From positions 3,224,001 through 3,288,000 of the forward strand of contig OY764869.1 of NCBI GenBank assembly GCA_963668585.1: a DNA stretch of 64,000 bases, written 5' to 3'. A model generated the notes under the pieces. The model was not told the origin of the DNA. It saw only the letters and a list, made by a program, of their open reading frames with translations, and searched no databases. Positions within the stretch are counted from its first letter, which is position 1, and each line of letters starts with the position of its first letter. Below are positions 17,937 through 25,908 of the stretch, piece by piece. The position numbers and the translations under genes are program-made. This DNA is from Bin87 sp963668585 (GTDB lineage Bacteria; Chloroflexota; Dehalococcoidia; Lucifugimonadales; UBA3495).

Positions 17937-18977
17937 TTAGAGTTCGCCGGCAAACATGGCTGTCTGCTTGGTGAAGACCTGCACCCGATGGCGGGCGCAC
18001 TCCAGCACGAAAACGTGGCCGTCGTCGTCCACTTCAACCGCAATGGGACCCTGGAAAGCGCCTTCGCGTTCCGACAGGTTCAGGGCACGGTTCCGAGCCT
18101 GAACGATGGTCGGGTCGAGGTACACACGCTCGGCGCCCCACTTGGAGAGGCCGGCCTGCCCGCGCATGGTGGTGATATAGCTTCCGTTGGCGCGGAATAC
18201 CTGGACGCGGTCGTTCTTGTAGTCGGTCACGAAAATGTGACCGTCCTTGTCCACCGCCACGCCGGTCGGACGGTTGAACTCGCCCTCACCGTCGCCGGAC
18301 GTCCCGAACTTCATCAGGAAAGTTCCGTCGGGCGCGAACTTCTGGATGCGGTCGTTCCGCCAGTCAGCCACGTACACGTCGCCGTTCTGATCGATCTCGA
18401 TGCCCCAAGGCAGGTTGAATTCGCCGTCCCCATCGCCCTTCTGTCCCCAACAGAACTTGAACTGGCCATCCTTGGTGAATACCGAAACCCGATGGTTCCG
18501 GCTCTCCACCATGTACAGGTTGTCGTTCTTGTCGAACGCCAGGGCTGCGGGCCGGTTGATCTCGCCCGGAGCGTCGCCGGTCACTCCCCACATGCCGATC
18601 CAGTTGCCGTGTTCCCGGTCGTAGATCGACACACGGTTCAGCCATTCGTCGGACACGTAGGCCATCCCCTCGCTGTCCAGAGCCACCGAGGTCGGCCACA
18701 TGAACGCGCCGTTGGGCGTCGTCTCGTCGGCGTCTTCCGGCGGGATCTTCTGTCCGAATTCGTCCAGAACCTCTTCGTCGATATTGAACACCGTAACCCG
18801 CTTGCACGGGAAAAATGCCGGTGTCTCCGTCCCCCGGCTCAACACGTACAGCAGGTTGTCCGGGTCGCGCGTGATGGCGACCGGGTTGAAGAACCCGTTG
18901 CCGCTGCGAACTTCCTGCCGCCCGATGACATGGCTGTACTGGAAGGTCACGGGCGCAATTTCAGTCTGCGTAACCAT
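17937..18977 (-). CDS. NHL-repeat beta-propeller protein
   Basis: 346 aa built from successive NHL blades. The repeating unit is a hydrophobic strand, G.A.D..G..YV.D..N.R(I/V).(K/V)F, for example NRPTGVAVDKDGHIFVTDYK, with about six copies. Such propellers are binding scaffolds or, rarely, peptidyl-amidating lyases. No signal peptide is evident, so it may be cytoplasmic. ATG 18977 has AGGTGAGG upstream. It lies downstream of the DUF1501 and DUF1800 genes on the same strand. Ligand or activity unknown. Confidence 0.88.
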   Translation of the reverse strand: MVTQTEIAPVTFQYSHVIGRQEVRSGNGFFNPVAITRDPDNLLYVLSRGTETPAFFPCKRVTVFNIDEEVLDEFGQKIPPEDADETTPNGAFMWPTSVALDSEGMAYVSDEWLNRVSIYDREHGNWIGMWGVTGDAPGEINRPAALAFDKNDNLYMVESRNHRVSVFTKDGQFKFCWGQKGDGDGEFNLPWGIEIDQNGDVYVADWRNDRIQKFAPDGTFLMKFGTSGDGEGEFNRPTGVAVDKDGHIFVTDYKNDRVQVFRANGSYITTMRGQAGLSKWGAERVYLDPTIVQARNRALNLSEREGAFQGPIAVEVDDDGHVFVLECARHRVQVFTKQTAMFAGEL

Positions 18978-19035
18978 TTGTCCTCACCTTTGACATTTCG
19001 GATCGTCAGTCCTGGGCCGAATACGGTTTTCCGAC

Positions 19036-19064
19036 GTAGGGGCAGGTTTGAAACCTGCCCCTAC
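19036..19064. repeat. Palindromic repeat R1, subfamily A, copy 1
   Basis: Perfect 14-bp arms GTAGGGGCAGGTTT and AAACCTGCCCCTAC around a single G. It lies between DUF1501 (stop at 19110) and the NHL gene on the same strand. Confidence 0.8.
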
Positions 19065-19109
19065 CTGGTATCCGCTTCTGCCGGGACGACGGGCAGGAAT
19101 GTCGGTCGC

Positions 19110-20246
19110 CTACTTGATGAAGTCGAACTGCTCGAACTCGCCCTTCAGGATGGCCTTGTCGTCCAGTCCCATCCACTTGTCCAGGATGGTGGCATAGGTG
19201 CTGCGGAAGTCGCTGTTCCACCGCAGGTCGCCCTCGTCCAGCTTGTCCGGCTCCAGCGACGGGTAGTCGCCATACAGGCCGCCCTTCACGGCGTCGCCCA
19301 ACACGAACGCAACGCTTCCCGAACCGTGGTCGGTTCCGGAGCCGTTCTCCTGCACGCGGCGGCCGAACTCCGTGAACAGCACCATCACCACTTCCTCGTT
19401 GGCGTGGTGTTCTTTCAGGTCCTGGTAGAAATCGTTGACGGCGCTGGAAACTTCGCCCCACAACTTCGCGAACGAAGTCGGCTGGTTGGCGTGCGTGTCG
19501 AACGCGCCCGGATTCAGGCCGGTGTACAGCACCCGCGTGCCGAAGCCCGCCGTGTGTACCTGCGCCACGTTCTTCACCCACTGCGAGAACATGTCGCCGC
19601 CGTACTCGATGCTGGAGGAGTAGATCTCCGGAGCGGTCCGCAGGATGTCCGCGCCCTTGAGCGCATCCAGACCGGTCTGGGACAGGTAATCGTTGATCGG
19701 CCCGCTGCCCACCATGGGGGAATACATCCGCGAGAAGATGTCCAAAGCCTCGGCCCGCTGGTCCTCGCCGTCAATGCCGGTCAGCACGCCGTAGGTCTCC
19801 AGGTTGCCCACCGAGGCGACAGACACGCCCGGAGCGGCCAGCGCACGCGGCAATCCGCGACCAAAGTTCACGGCCGTCAGCACGTTTTCCTTGTTCGGGT
19901 CAAGATCCTGGATGGCGCGGCCCAGCCAGCCTTCGGTCGCCATCTTGGTGGGCTCGGCGGTGTGCCAGATGTCCATTGACCGGAAGTGCGAGCGGATGGG
20001 GTTCGGATATCCGATGCCCTGAATGACGGCGACCTTGCCCTCGTCATAGAGGTCCTTGATGGGCGCCATGGCCGGGTGGAACCCAACCTTGTCGTTGATC
20101 GCCAGGACTTCCTCCGGCTCCACCTTCAGGTGCGGCCGGTAGTCTTTATACAACGGGTCGCTGTAGGGGATGATGGTGTTCAGCGCGTCGAACGCGCCGG
20201 ACATCTGCAGTACCACCAGCACCGGGTCTTTCTTCGTAGCGGTCAC
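19110..20246 (-). CDS. DUF1501 family protein
   Basis: 378 aa. Family marks are an early LVVLQMSGAFDALNTIIPY block, YRPHLKV, GFHPAM..I..LYDEGKVAVIQGIGYPNP.RSHF.S.DIWHTAEP, FDTHANQ and TEFGRR. DUF1501 proteins belong to the alkaline-phosphatase/sulfatase-like superfamily and are usually exported by Tat, but no twin-arginine signal is present here. The GTG at 20246 follows GGAGGA with a 7-nt spacer. It is paired with the DUF1800 gene 103 bp upstream, as in many genomes; the joint function is unknown. Confidence 0.9.
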   Translation of the reverse strand: MTATKKDPVLVVLQMSGAFDALNTIIPYSDPLYKDYRPHLKVEPEEVLAINDKVGFHPAMAPIKDLYDEGKVAVIQGIGYPNPIRSHFRSMDIWHTAEPTKMATEGWLGRAIQDLDPNKENVLTAVNFGRGLPRALAAPGVSVASVGNLETYGVLTGIDGEDQRAEALDIFSRMYSPMVGSGPINDYLSQTGLDALKGADILRTAPEIYSSSIEYGGDMFSQWVKNVAQVHTAGFGTRVLYTGLNPGAFDTHANQPTSFAKLWGEVSSAVNDFYQDLKEHHANEEVVMVLFTEFGRRVQENGSGTDHGSGSVAFVLGDAVKGGLYGDYPSLEPDKLDEGDLRWNSDFRSTYATILDKWMGLDDKAILKGEFEQFDFIK

Positions 20247-20274
20247 GATTCATTCCTCCGAGTTTTTGGCCGTC

Positions 20275-20294
20275 ATTCCCGCGAAACCGGGAAT
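20275..20294. repeat. Repeat R3, copy 2 (short inverted repeat)
   Basis: ATTCCCG / CGGGAAT around CGAAAC, in the 103-bp gap between the DUF1800 and DUF1501 genes. Confidence 0.55.
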
Positions 20295-20349
20295 CCTGCG
20301 CCTTGTTATGTTTATCTCGCTCTGTTGCGCCTGCAGGTCGTCTAACCGG

Positions 20350-21759
20350 CTAGGCGTAAATGTACTCTTTGGTCGCCACGATCATCTGCAGCAACTCGCT
20401 GACCCGGGTTCCGAACTCATCGGTATCGGTGTGGATGGTGCCGCCCTTTTCCAGGCTGGCAGCCAGCATCCGCCGCGTCTCGTCGGCCAATTCGTAGTGG
20501 CCCAGCAGTCGGCAGGTTTCGTCAACCATCTCGTCGGGCGTGATGACCGGACCTGCGTCCGACAGGCGTTCAACGATTTCTCGTACGCCGGGTTGCCGCA
20601 CGTCGCCGACGAATTCGGCCGTGAAGTTGATGCGATGCACCAGCGTGCCGCCATCAATCCACTCCTGGCCCGTGTGCCACCCTTCCACCGAAGGCGGGTT
20701 GAACAGTTCCTGGCCCATGTGCTTCATCTCGTCGAAGATGAACTCAAACCCAGGCTTGGGCTCGGTCCAGTCCCCCACCAGGCGCAGGGTTCCCATCACG
20801 GTTTCAACGGGACTCTTCACGCGCTGGAACCTGGAGTTCTTGAAGGCGTCGGACTGGAAAAGCACCCGCAGCATGGACTTGATGTTGTAGCCGGAGCGGA
20901 AGTACTCGTCCTCCAGCATCTGGATCGTTTCCATGTCCTTGGGCGGGGTCTCCATCCACGACGGCACCTGCGCTTCATCAGAAATGAAGTAGCTGTACAG
21001 GTGGCGGGAAATGAAACGCGCCGCGGCCGGCTGCTTGGCAATTATGTCAACGATGTCTTCACCGTTGAAGTTGCCGGTCTCGCCCAGGAACGTCTTGGCG
21101 CCCTCGTCGTGGTCATCCGGGTTGAACACAAACTTCGCCCGGAACCGGCCGTAGGGCTGGCCCGGCAGATTGTTCGCGATGGTCCAACCCGTGAACGCCC
21201 GCGCGCATTCCTTGACGTCATCCTCGGAATAGTTGAACTGGCCGTCCATGCCCACGCCCATCGAGAACAGCTCCAGCAGTTCCCGACCGTAGTTCTCGTT
21301 GATCGCGCCCTTGTGACTCAGGCAGTTGTCGAGAAAGAAAAGCATGGCCGGGTCGCGGGAAATCTCCAGGAGCAAATCCCGGAAGCTGCCCATGCCGTAC
21401 TGCCGGAACATCTCGATCTCGTCGTACGACGTCGGGTAGCTCTGCACCTTGCTGTCGGCGGTACACAGGATCCCGTGCCAGAACAGGACCATCTTTTCCT
21501 CGAGTTGGCACTTCGAGTTGATCATCCGGAACGCAAAATATTCCGGCACGCCTCTGGTCTGGTGGCTCCACTCGATGAAGCACCGCTCCGCCACGTCCAG
21601 GTCCATCCCGTTGGAATTGACCTCGGGGTTCAGCAGTTCTTCTACGGTCTCTTCGTATCCTTTGGCCGCTCGCTCTTCCAGTTCCGCGTACTGAGCGCCA
21701 AAGCCGGCCCGCCGCATCAGGTGGGCCATCAATGCAACATCATGGTTCTGATCTGCCAT
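20350..21759 (-). CDS. DUF1800 family protein
   Basis: 469 aa from the ATG at 21759, which follows GAGGAGG with an 8-nt spacer; an in-frame upstream start at 21789 is less likely. Conserved marks are the N-terminal HLMRRAGFGA, MVLFWHGIL.T, GRELLELFSMGV, Y.E.DVKE.ARAFTGW, HDEGAKTFLG..GNF.GEDI and the PPSVEGWHTG block. DUF1800 genes regularly sit beside DUF1501 genes. Function unknown; no export signal is evident. Confidence 0.9.
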   Translation of the reverse strand: MADQNHDVALMAHLMRRAGFGAQYAELEERAAKGYEETVEELLNPEVNSNGMDLDVAERCFIEWSHQTRGVPEYFAFRMINSKCQLEEKMVLFWHGILCTADSKVQSYPTSYDEIEMFRQYGMGSFRDLLLEISRDPAMLFFLDNCLSHKGAINENYGRELLELFSMGVGMDGQFNYSEDDVKECARAFTGWTIANNLPGQPYGRFRAKFVFNPDDHDEGAKTFLGETGNFNGEDIVDIIAKQPAAARFISRHLYSYFISDEAQVPSWMETPPKDMETIQMLEDEYFRSGYNIKSMLRVLFQSDAFKNSRFQRVKSPVETVMGTLRLVGDWTEPKPGFEFIFDEMKHMGQELFNPPSVEGWHTGQEWIDGGTLVHRINFTAEFVGDVRQPGVREIVERLSDAGPVITPDEMVDETCRLLGHYELADETRRMLAASLEKGGTIHTDTDEFGTRVSELLQMIVATKEYIYA

Positions 21760-22125
21760 CAAAAAAACCTCCTCGACTTGAAACAACAAATCGTCAGCGT
21801 CATCCTACCATAGAGTCCAACAACGCTCAACCTTAATCCGTCACTAACCGGAGATTGATACGGCCATTCCGTCGCCGGAACGCCAGGTCAAGATTCCCGC
21901 CACCCGGGCCCCGGCCCTGCACGTACTCCCACGTTGGGCCGCAGCCCGTTCACCCGGACGCCGGCGTCGATCCGCCGTACGCCTGCGGTTGAACCGGCCC
22001 CGTATCAGCGGATCATCCGAGGTGTAGCCGTTGATCGAAAACCCTCCGCTGACCCTCCCGTCGGTCCCGGACCCCACCGTCCCCGTCTATAATGGCTGAC
22101 CACACACCACCCCCGGAGCGCCCTC
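21760..22125. other. Divergent gap of about 366 bp
   Basis: It lies between the DUF1800 gene and the acyl-CoA-dehydrogenase-like gene, transcribed away from each other. TATAAT at 22088-22093 can serve the rightward gene. No -35 or gene was recognised. Confidence 0.5.
22088..22093 (+). promoter_or_regulatory. -10 box of the acyl-CoA-dehydrogenase-like gene
   Basis: A perfect TATAAT 32 nt upstream of the ATG at 22126. No -35 match at 16-18 bp. Confidence 0.45.
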
Positions 22126-23292
22126 ATGCCCGAAGATCTGGTCCACGTCGCAAAAAACCTGGTCCCCGAAATCCTGTCCAACCTCGACCGGATCGACTCC
22201 GAATGCCAACTGCCCCCCGAACTCGCCGCGCGCATGGCCAAACACGGCCTGTTCTGCCTCTACGCGCCCCGGGAACTTGGCGGCCCCCAACTCGACCCAC
22301 TAACGGCGTTCAGAGTGGTGGAGACCATATCCCAGGCCGACGGTTCCGCCGGCTGGTGCGTTTTCAACGGCAGCGCCATCACCGCCGCCATCGCCCGCCT
22401 GACGCCCCATGCCGCCAAAGAGCTTTTTGGCGACCCTCCCGATATGCTCGGGTCAGGTTCCGCACGGCCCGAAGGCACTGCCACCATCACCGACGGCGGC
22501 TACCTCATCAACGGACGCTGGAACTACCTCAGCGGCATCGACCACTCCACCGCCCTGTTCCTCAACTGCCGCCTCCTCGATGCGGATGGCAACCCCGTCC
22601 TGGGAGAAGGCGGCCTTCCGGCGACGCGCATCGCCGTCGTGCCCGTGGCATCAGGTGAGGTACTGAATACCTGGACCACCCTGGGCATGCGCGGCACTGC
22701 CAGCAACGACTGCGAGTTCAGCAATGTCTTCGTGCCCGCTCGCCACACCTATACACGGGGCGATGCGTCACACTACGACCATCCCCTCTACAATCAGCCC
22801 CAGAATGCCATCCTCATCAGTTGGACGCTTTCGGCCGGCAATGCCCTCGGTATGGCCCGCGGCGCGCTGAACGCCTTCCATGACCTCGCCACCGGTTCCG
22901 GCACCACCAACTCTCCAACCCTCCTCCGCGACCGCGCCTACGTCCAGATCGCCTACGGGGAAAGTGAGGCCATGCACGACGCTGCCCGCACCTTCCTCCT
23001 CGACGCAATCGGCTCCCTCTGGGACGCCCAGGTCAACGGACTCCCCGACCTCGCCGAACGCGCTATCCGCGCCCGCCTGGCCATCACCCATGCCATCCGC
23101 CGTTCCGTGGACATCGTCGACAACCTGTTCAACGTCGCCGGCACCAACGCCATCCACCGTTCGGCCGGCCTCGAGCGATTCTTCCGGGACCTGCACGTCA
23201 GCGGCCAGCACATCTCCGGCCTGCCCGCCAACTACGAATACGGAGGCCAGGTCCTCATGGGCGCAAACATCAACACCTCTCTCTACACCTGA
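22126..23292 (+). CDS. Acyl-CoA-dehydrogenase-fold flavoenzyme (probable group D monooxygenase type)
   Basis: 388 aa. Fold marks are the N-terminal helical domain with GLF.LYAPRELGG..LDP, a segment ADGSAGWCVFNGS, the beta domain GGYLINGRWNYLSGIDHST and W.TLGMRGTASND, and a C-terminal helical bundle. The GWCV..GS and GRW.Y.SG pattern resembles flavin-dependent hydroxylases (HsaA/DszC/HpaB-like) more than true acyl-CoA dehydrogenases, and the catalytic Glu of dehydrogenases is not obvious. Such enzymes need a separate flavin reductase, not seen nearby. GGAG lies 8 nt before the ATG. Substrate unknown. Confidence 0.82.
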   Translation: MPEDLVHVAKNLVPEILSNLDRIDSECQLPPELAARMAKHGLFCLYAPRELGGPQLDPLTAFRVVETISQADGSAGWCVFNGSAITAAIARLTPHAAKELFGDPPDMLGSGSARPEGTATITDGGYLINGRWNYLSGIDHSTALFLNCRLLDADGNPVLGEGGLPATRIAVVPVASGEVLNTWTTLGMRGTASNDCEFSNVFVPARHTYTRGDASHYDHPLYNQPQNAILISWTLSAGNALGMARGALNAFHDLATGSGTTNSPTLLRDRAYVQIAYGESEAMHDAARTFLLDAIGSLWDAQVNGLPDLAERAIRARLAITHAIRRSVDIVDNLFNVAGTNAIHRSAGLERFFRDLHVSGQHISGLPANYEYGGQVLMGANINTSLYT

Positions 23293-23363
23293 CTCAATCC
23301 CGCCGAACCGCCAAACGTCCGTGGGGGCCAGGCCTTTCGATTGCCGACCATACATGAGGCAGT

Positions 23364-23388
23364 CCGCTCATCCTGAGCCTGTCGAAGG
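23364..23388 (+). repeat. Dispersed repeat R2, copy 2
   Basis: Identical over 25 bp to the unit at 178-202. It shares the gap with an R1 palindrome 65 bp further on. Confidence 0.7.
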
Positions 23389-23453
23389 GAGAGCGGACGG
23401 GGTGAGCAGGGAATCGTTCCGCCAACAGCAATTGCCCAATCGAAAGGCACTGC

Positions 23454-23482
23454 GTAGGGGCGGGTTTGAAACCCGCCCCTGC
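23454..23482. repeat. Palindromic repeat R1, subfamily A, copy 2
   Basis: Arms GTAGGGGCGGGTTT and AAACCCGCCCCTGC, one mismatch at the outer end. It lies between the 3' ends of two convergent genes (23292 and 23526), where it could terminate both. Confidence 0.8.
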
Positions 23483-23525
23483 CCGTTCTCTATGGTGCCG
23501 CCCGCGGGCGAATCGATTTAAAACC

Positions 23526-24200
23526 CTACTCAGGGAAAATCCGCTGATAAACCCCGGGCGAGCCTTCCCCATGCACCATGTGCGGCCGCACCTCGTGCGT
23601 CCACACCGGCGTGACGATGGTGCTCCAGTTCTTCCACGCCTCACTCTCCGCCACCGCCATCGATTCCATCTCGTGAACCGTCGCGTACTTCGGCTCACCC
23701 ATCATCGCCTGGAACCGTCGGGCACGGATGTACCCCGGTATGTCCAGCGCCATCGGCAGTCGTTCGTTGTTGTAGGCATGGTTCCATGCCTCCTCCAGGT
23801 GGTCCGGTATTGACATCCGACCCACCAGGATCAGCGGCGACATACCCGCCTGCGCCGTCTCTTCGGACAACTCTTGCGGATGAACCCGCGTGTACAGGTT
23901 CCGGATGTACTCCGTCCCGATCACGCTGGGCGACATCCGCCGCGACCATTCCGTCGGCTCGCGCAGCCACTTCTGCCACCCCTCGGAATGCCACGCTTCG
24001 TAGGATTCCAATTCATACGCCGCCAGGTATTTCGGCCCGCCCTGCACCGCCTGATAGCGCGCCGCGTCCAGAACCCCCGGAATCGACAGCCGCTCAGGGA
24101 TGTGTTCCTCGTTGTACCAACGGTTGTATTCCTCATCGTTTTCAGGCGCCACATCGCTGTACACCAGCAACAGCCCGTCGCCCTTCCTTTTCGTCGCCAT
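23526..24200 (-). CDS. Two-repeat dimeric alpha-beta-barrel-like protein, function unknown
   Basis: 224 aa. Two ferredoxin-like halves are visible: residues about 8-105 with YSDVAPENDEEYNRWYNEEHIPER and 120-215 with a matching IPDHLEEAWNHAYNNERLP. Each continues with IPG...ARR(Y/F)QA..G.PKY...(Y/H)E(L/M)ES. These resemble EthD/DUF4286-type stress-response or ring-cleavage barrels, where two units normally dimerise; here they are fused in one chain. The ATG at 24200 follows GGGGGAG closely; an open extension to 24626 does not look coding. Convergent with the acyl-CoA-dehydrogenase-like gene. Confidence 0.78.
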   Translation of the reverse strand: MATKRKGDGLLLVYSDVAPENDEEYNRWYNEEHIPERLSIPGVLDAARYQAVQGGPKYLAAYELESYEAWHSEGWQKWLREPTEWSRRMSPSVIGTEYIRNLYTRVHPQELSEETAQAGMSPLILVGRMSIPDHLEEAWNHAYNNERLPMALDIPGYIRARRFQAMMGEPKYATVHEMESMAVAESEAWKNWSTIVTPVWTHEVRPHMVHGEGSPGVYQRIFPE

Positions 24201-24871
24201 GTCTCCCCCATTCCCGATGTTGCAAATCGCCGCCGAGTATAACACCCGCCATCTCGTCTTCAGCCCGTCGAGTCCCCGTCTCAACCGCTTCACGACCCAC
24301 CGGCGCGTGGACGCCACCCACCAATCGCCCTCTCGATTCCACACGCACCATCCCGTAAATCCTGTACATCGATGCAAAAAACTCCTTCCACAATGACAAC
24401 CACCCGTTGCTGACCCGCACACCTGTTCCATATACTGTATACTGTACTCCACGTCAGGCGAACAGCCCAGGCCATGGCAATACGCCCGACGCAGCAAACC
24501 CATCCGGTGCCCACTGAGGTTCAGGAAAAAACGGTCAACCAAAGTCGGATTTTTGCATCGCTGGCTTGCGCCTGAGGCCGGTCTATTCCCCGGCATGGCC
24601 AGGACCAGTACGGCGGGTGTCACCACCGCTCCGCGAGGGTCGTTGTGGGTATTTCGTCATTCCGGCGGTAGTCGTGGATACATCTACGGCGTGCCGGACA
24701 CGGAAGCCCCACGGCGGTCAGCACGTGGAACCCTAGGACTCAATATCGCAACCCACGCTCTTTGACCGTAGCGCCGACGGCCTGAACCTCAAAACACTGG
24801 CCCACACCCCAACAATCACAATCAACACCGCCCGGGAGTAGCATCGAAACAGCAAGGAGACCTCAAATATC
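24201..24871. other. Gap of about 670 bp, longest without a gene
   Basis: Open frames here have no family features. It contains a perfect tandem heptamer TATACTG TATACTG (24431-24444), a decayed R3-like half site near 24654 and an AATCCTGTACATCGATGCAA element near 24359-24378 related to one at about 27750-27775. It carries upstream regions for both flanking genes. No RNA gene was recognised. Confidence 0.45.
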
Positions 24872-25603
24872 ATGGGAACCCTCTCCTACCACCAGGCGCA
24901 GGCCGGCGTGTTTCTCCAACTGGCCGACTTCGCCATGGCTGATCAGGACCCGGATCAGGCCGCCGGCGCCCTGCGTCGGGCCGCTTGTCACATCACAACG
25001 GTCCTCTCCATCCACTACGGTTGGCCGCACAAATCCCGCCAACAGTTGGAAACCGCCCTCCACGTCGCCGTTGCTGATGAATCCCTCAGTCGCAGCCACA
25101 TCAAGACCTTCCGGCAGGTTCACACCCTACGGCGGCACCTGGCATCCCGCACCCGCCGCCGCGACTCGGCCAGCGCATCACGCCCGCGCTTCAACCCGGC
25201 CATTGTCCTGCGCCGCATGCGCCGCCGCGTGGCCTCGCTAATCGCCGCCGTCACCGCCTTCATCGAGGGCCAGCCCAAACCGGTGCTTCACCACAAACTG
25301 TGGCAACGCAATCCCGACCTGCCCCCGCCTCCCGAATTTTCCCACACCGGCGACATCATCCGGTTGCCCAACTTCCAGGAAATCCAGCGTCGCTTCAACC
25401 TGCAAAATGAGCCAATCGCCGCCATGCCCGACCCCCACGGATCCTACGCCCGCGGCTTGACCCCGCGCCGCTGTCCTTGCCATGCCGCACTGTGGAACCA
25501 ACCGCGAAGTTCCAGCCACATCATCCTGTCCCCATTGTGGCAGCGAGCCCTCGAAAAAACCTTCCGTGTCAAACTCCCTGACCACCTCCGCCTGAATTGT
25601 TGA
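24872..25603 (+). CDS. Unknown 243-aa protein
   Basis: No family recognised with confidence. The N-terminal 90 residues are helical, with A..LRRAA.H....L..H.GW..KSR..LE.ALHVAV, which has the look of a HEPN/TPR-like helical domain. The middle is very Arg-rich (about 90-125) and the C-terminal part is Pro/His-rich without clear structure. AAGGAGA lies about 12 nt before the ATG. GC-rich third positions support coding. It stands alone between two long gaps. Function unknown. Confidence 0.6.
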   Translation: MGTLSYHQAQAGVFLQLADFAMADQDPDQAAGALRRAACHITTVLSIHYGWPHKSRQQLETALHVAVADESLSRSHIKTFRQVHTLRRHLASRTRRRDSASASRPRFNPAIVLRRMRRRVASLIAAVTAFIEGQPKPVLHHKLWQRNPDLPPPPEFSHTGDIIRLPNFQEIQRRFNLQNEPIAAMPDPHGSYARGLTPRRCPCHAALWNQPRSSSHIILSPLWQRALEKTFRVKLPDHLRLNC

Positions 25604-25908
25604 CGCGCCAACCCGACCGTCCGCCGCCGGCGCAGCGTGGCACGGCGTGGCCGCCCTATCCCGTCGGATGTCGCCGCGTGGCCGCAACCATCGCGTCACC
25701 AGTGCCAACCCGACCGTCCCTGGCGGAAACCTGCTTCCTTTCCGACCCCGGCCGAGATTGCAGAGCCGATATTCGATGCGTTTCCATCGCGAGTCGGCCC
25801 AATCCGTACTGCCAAAAATGCCCCAACCATGACGGCCTTCCCATTCCGTGTATAATCGGGCCACTGTTCCATGGTCGTCCGAACACCGAGAGGGCAAAGG
25901 AGTTTTGT
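25604..25908. other. Gap of about 305 bp upstream of the BVMO gene
   Basis: It contains a 16-bp direct repeat GCCAACCCGACCGTCC at 25607-25622 and 25704-25719, and a TATAAT at 25851-25856 that probably drives the BVMO gene, 53 nt before its ATG. No gene seen. Confidence 0.5.

Noticed and set aside
17988..19979. 663-codon plus-strand frame across the NHL and DUF1501 genes
   Set aside because: It spans two well-defined minus-strand genes and the gap between them, with no start signal or domain.
24553..24765. Small 70-codon frame in the 670-bp gap
   Set aside because: Low-complexity product overlapping decayed repeats; no ribosome site.
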